5,778 bases of DNA from CAZXBB01 sp964638815 (GTDB taxonomy: Bacteria; Planctomycetota; Phycisphaerae; Phycisphaerales; SM1A02). The notes beneath the pieces were generated by a model, which was not told the origin of the DNA, did not search any database, and saw nothing but the letters and a program-made list of their open reading frames with translations. The position numbers and the translations under genes were made by a program. Shown piece after piece: positions 5,608 through 5,778 of the stretch; position 1 is the first letter of the stretch, and the number at the start of each line of letters is the position of its first letter. The DNA is taken from contig CAZXBB010000359.1 of assembly GCA_964638815.1 (NCBI GenBank), positions 1 through 5,778 of the forward strand, written 5' to 3'.

Positions 5608-5639
5608 GGCTGGTTTTCGCAGAGGCTGGTTTTCGCAGA
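5608..5639. repeat. Perfect 16-bp tandem duplication
   Basis: GGCTGGTTTTCGCAGA occurs at 5608-5623 and again without change at 5624-5639. It is one of the few T-rich patches in the region and sits between hairpins 2 and 4. Confidence 0.9.
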
Positions 5640-5665
5640 CCCTCCGGGCCTGCGGGCGGGTCTGC
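5635..5665. other. 8-bp hairpin overlapping the 16-bp duplication, hairpin 3
   Basis: GCAGACCC (5635-5642) and GGGTCTGC (5658-5665) pair perfectly around a 15-nt GC-rich loop. On the minus strand the loop ends in CCCGGA next to the stem, so a GGA is again exposed at or near the loop. Confidence 0.5.
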
Positions 5666-5683
5666 AGAAGTCGCGCGGCGACC

Positions 5684-5701
5684 GGCGGCATCCATGCCGC
5701 C
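5684..5701 (-). other. Hairpin with GGA loop (minus strand), hairpin 4
   Basis: On the minus strand GGCGGCA-TGGA-TGCCGCC uses the same 7-bp stem as hairpin 2 with a TGGA loop (CATGGATG overall). On the plus strand it is followed by TTGGTTTGGGACGTTTGG, which is only mildly T-rich, so a plus-strand terminator is less likely. Confidence 0.5.
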
Positions 5702-5717
5702 TTGGTTTGGGACGTTT

Positions 5718-5778
5718 GGGGCCGTGCGCGATGGGGGTGCAACACGTGGTGCGGAGGTTTGTGGACGTTCGGGGGCTG
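5718..5778. repeat. Long direct repeat, copy 2 (61 bp visible, reaches the window edge)
   Basis: This is the second copy of the 5391-5452 repeat, starting exactly 327 bp downstream and running to the last base of the window. It may continue beyond; if it does, the 327-bp interval could be the period of a larger tandem array. Confidence 0.9.

Larger units (their letters stand above)
5319..5778. other. 460-nt region without a convincing gene, rich in repeats and hairpins
   Basis: No product is recognised on either strand. The plus strand is open without a stop from 5416 to the window edge (121 codons), and GTG 5434 sits 3 nt after GGAGG. However, the translation is Cys-, Arg- and Gly-rich, has no recognisable domain, and is built across the hairpins and repeats. 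The minus-strand frames are similar. The region is best read as intergenic DNA carrying a repeat family, or as a structured-RNA locus. Confidence 0.6.

Noticed and set aside
5352..5745. Minus-strand frames of 64-72 codons in the repeat region
   Set aside because: They are built from the hairpins and direct repeats, have no recognisable domain and no convincing ribosome binding sites.
5391..5778. CRISPR array
   Set aside because: There are only two copies of the long repeat, 62 bp long with a 265-bp interval, which does not fit CRISPR repeat or spacer lengths.
5391..5778. Insertion sequence or transposon with terminal repeats
   Set aside because: The long repeats are direct, not inverted, no transposase is encoded between them, and no target duplication is visible.

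Overview
The window is GC-rich bacterial DNA with tightly packed genes. It carries one truncated gene at the left edge, four intact protein genes, one tRNA and a repeat-rich non-coding tail. The gene set is housekeeping-like: an ACT-type malic enzyme, a NifS/IscS-type cysteine desulfurase, an LplT/Aas-type MFS transporter and a PilZ/J-domain protein. The DUF1800 remnant and the tRNA without an encoded CCA tail fit a GC-rich Gram-negative lineage such as Acidobacteriota, Myxococcota, Planctomycetota or Gemmatimonadota. That placement is an inference; the phylum cannot be fixed from this sequence.

Layout. Positions 1-240 (minus strand) hold the C-terminal part of a DUF1800 protein whose 5' part is missing. 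Positions 241-468 are intergenic and contain a hairpin and a 15-bp tandem repeat just ahead of the malic enzyme gene (469-1842, plus strand). This gene converges on a minus-strand unit that reads, in transcription order, tRNA-Leu(CAG) (4434-4349), an MFS transporter (start near 4323, stop 3061) and a cysteine desulfurase (3041-1875). The gaps are 25 and 19 nt, no terminator is visible between the members, and a good sigma-70-type promoter lies just upstream of the tRNA, so the three are probably cotranscribed. A long open frame appears to extend the MFS gene to 4560, but its extra N-terminus is a translation of the tRNA and should not be annotated.

Divergent from the tRNA, after a 224-nt intergenic region with three 13-bp repeats, lies a 219-codon gene (4659-5318, plus strand). 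It joins an N-terminal PilZ domain (c-di-GMP-type motifs present) to a C-terminal J domain with intact HPD. This fusion is the most unusual protein here.

Positions 5319-5778 hold no convincing gene. They contain two copies of a ~62-bp direct repeat 327 bp apart, a perfect 16-bp tandem duplication and four hairpins. Read on the minus strand, three hairpins present GGA in the loop and two contain CAGGATG, resembling CsrA/RsmA binding sites. The region is either a mobile intergenic repeat family or part of a CsrA-titrating RNA.
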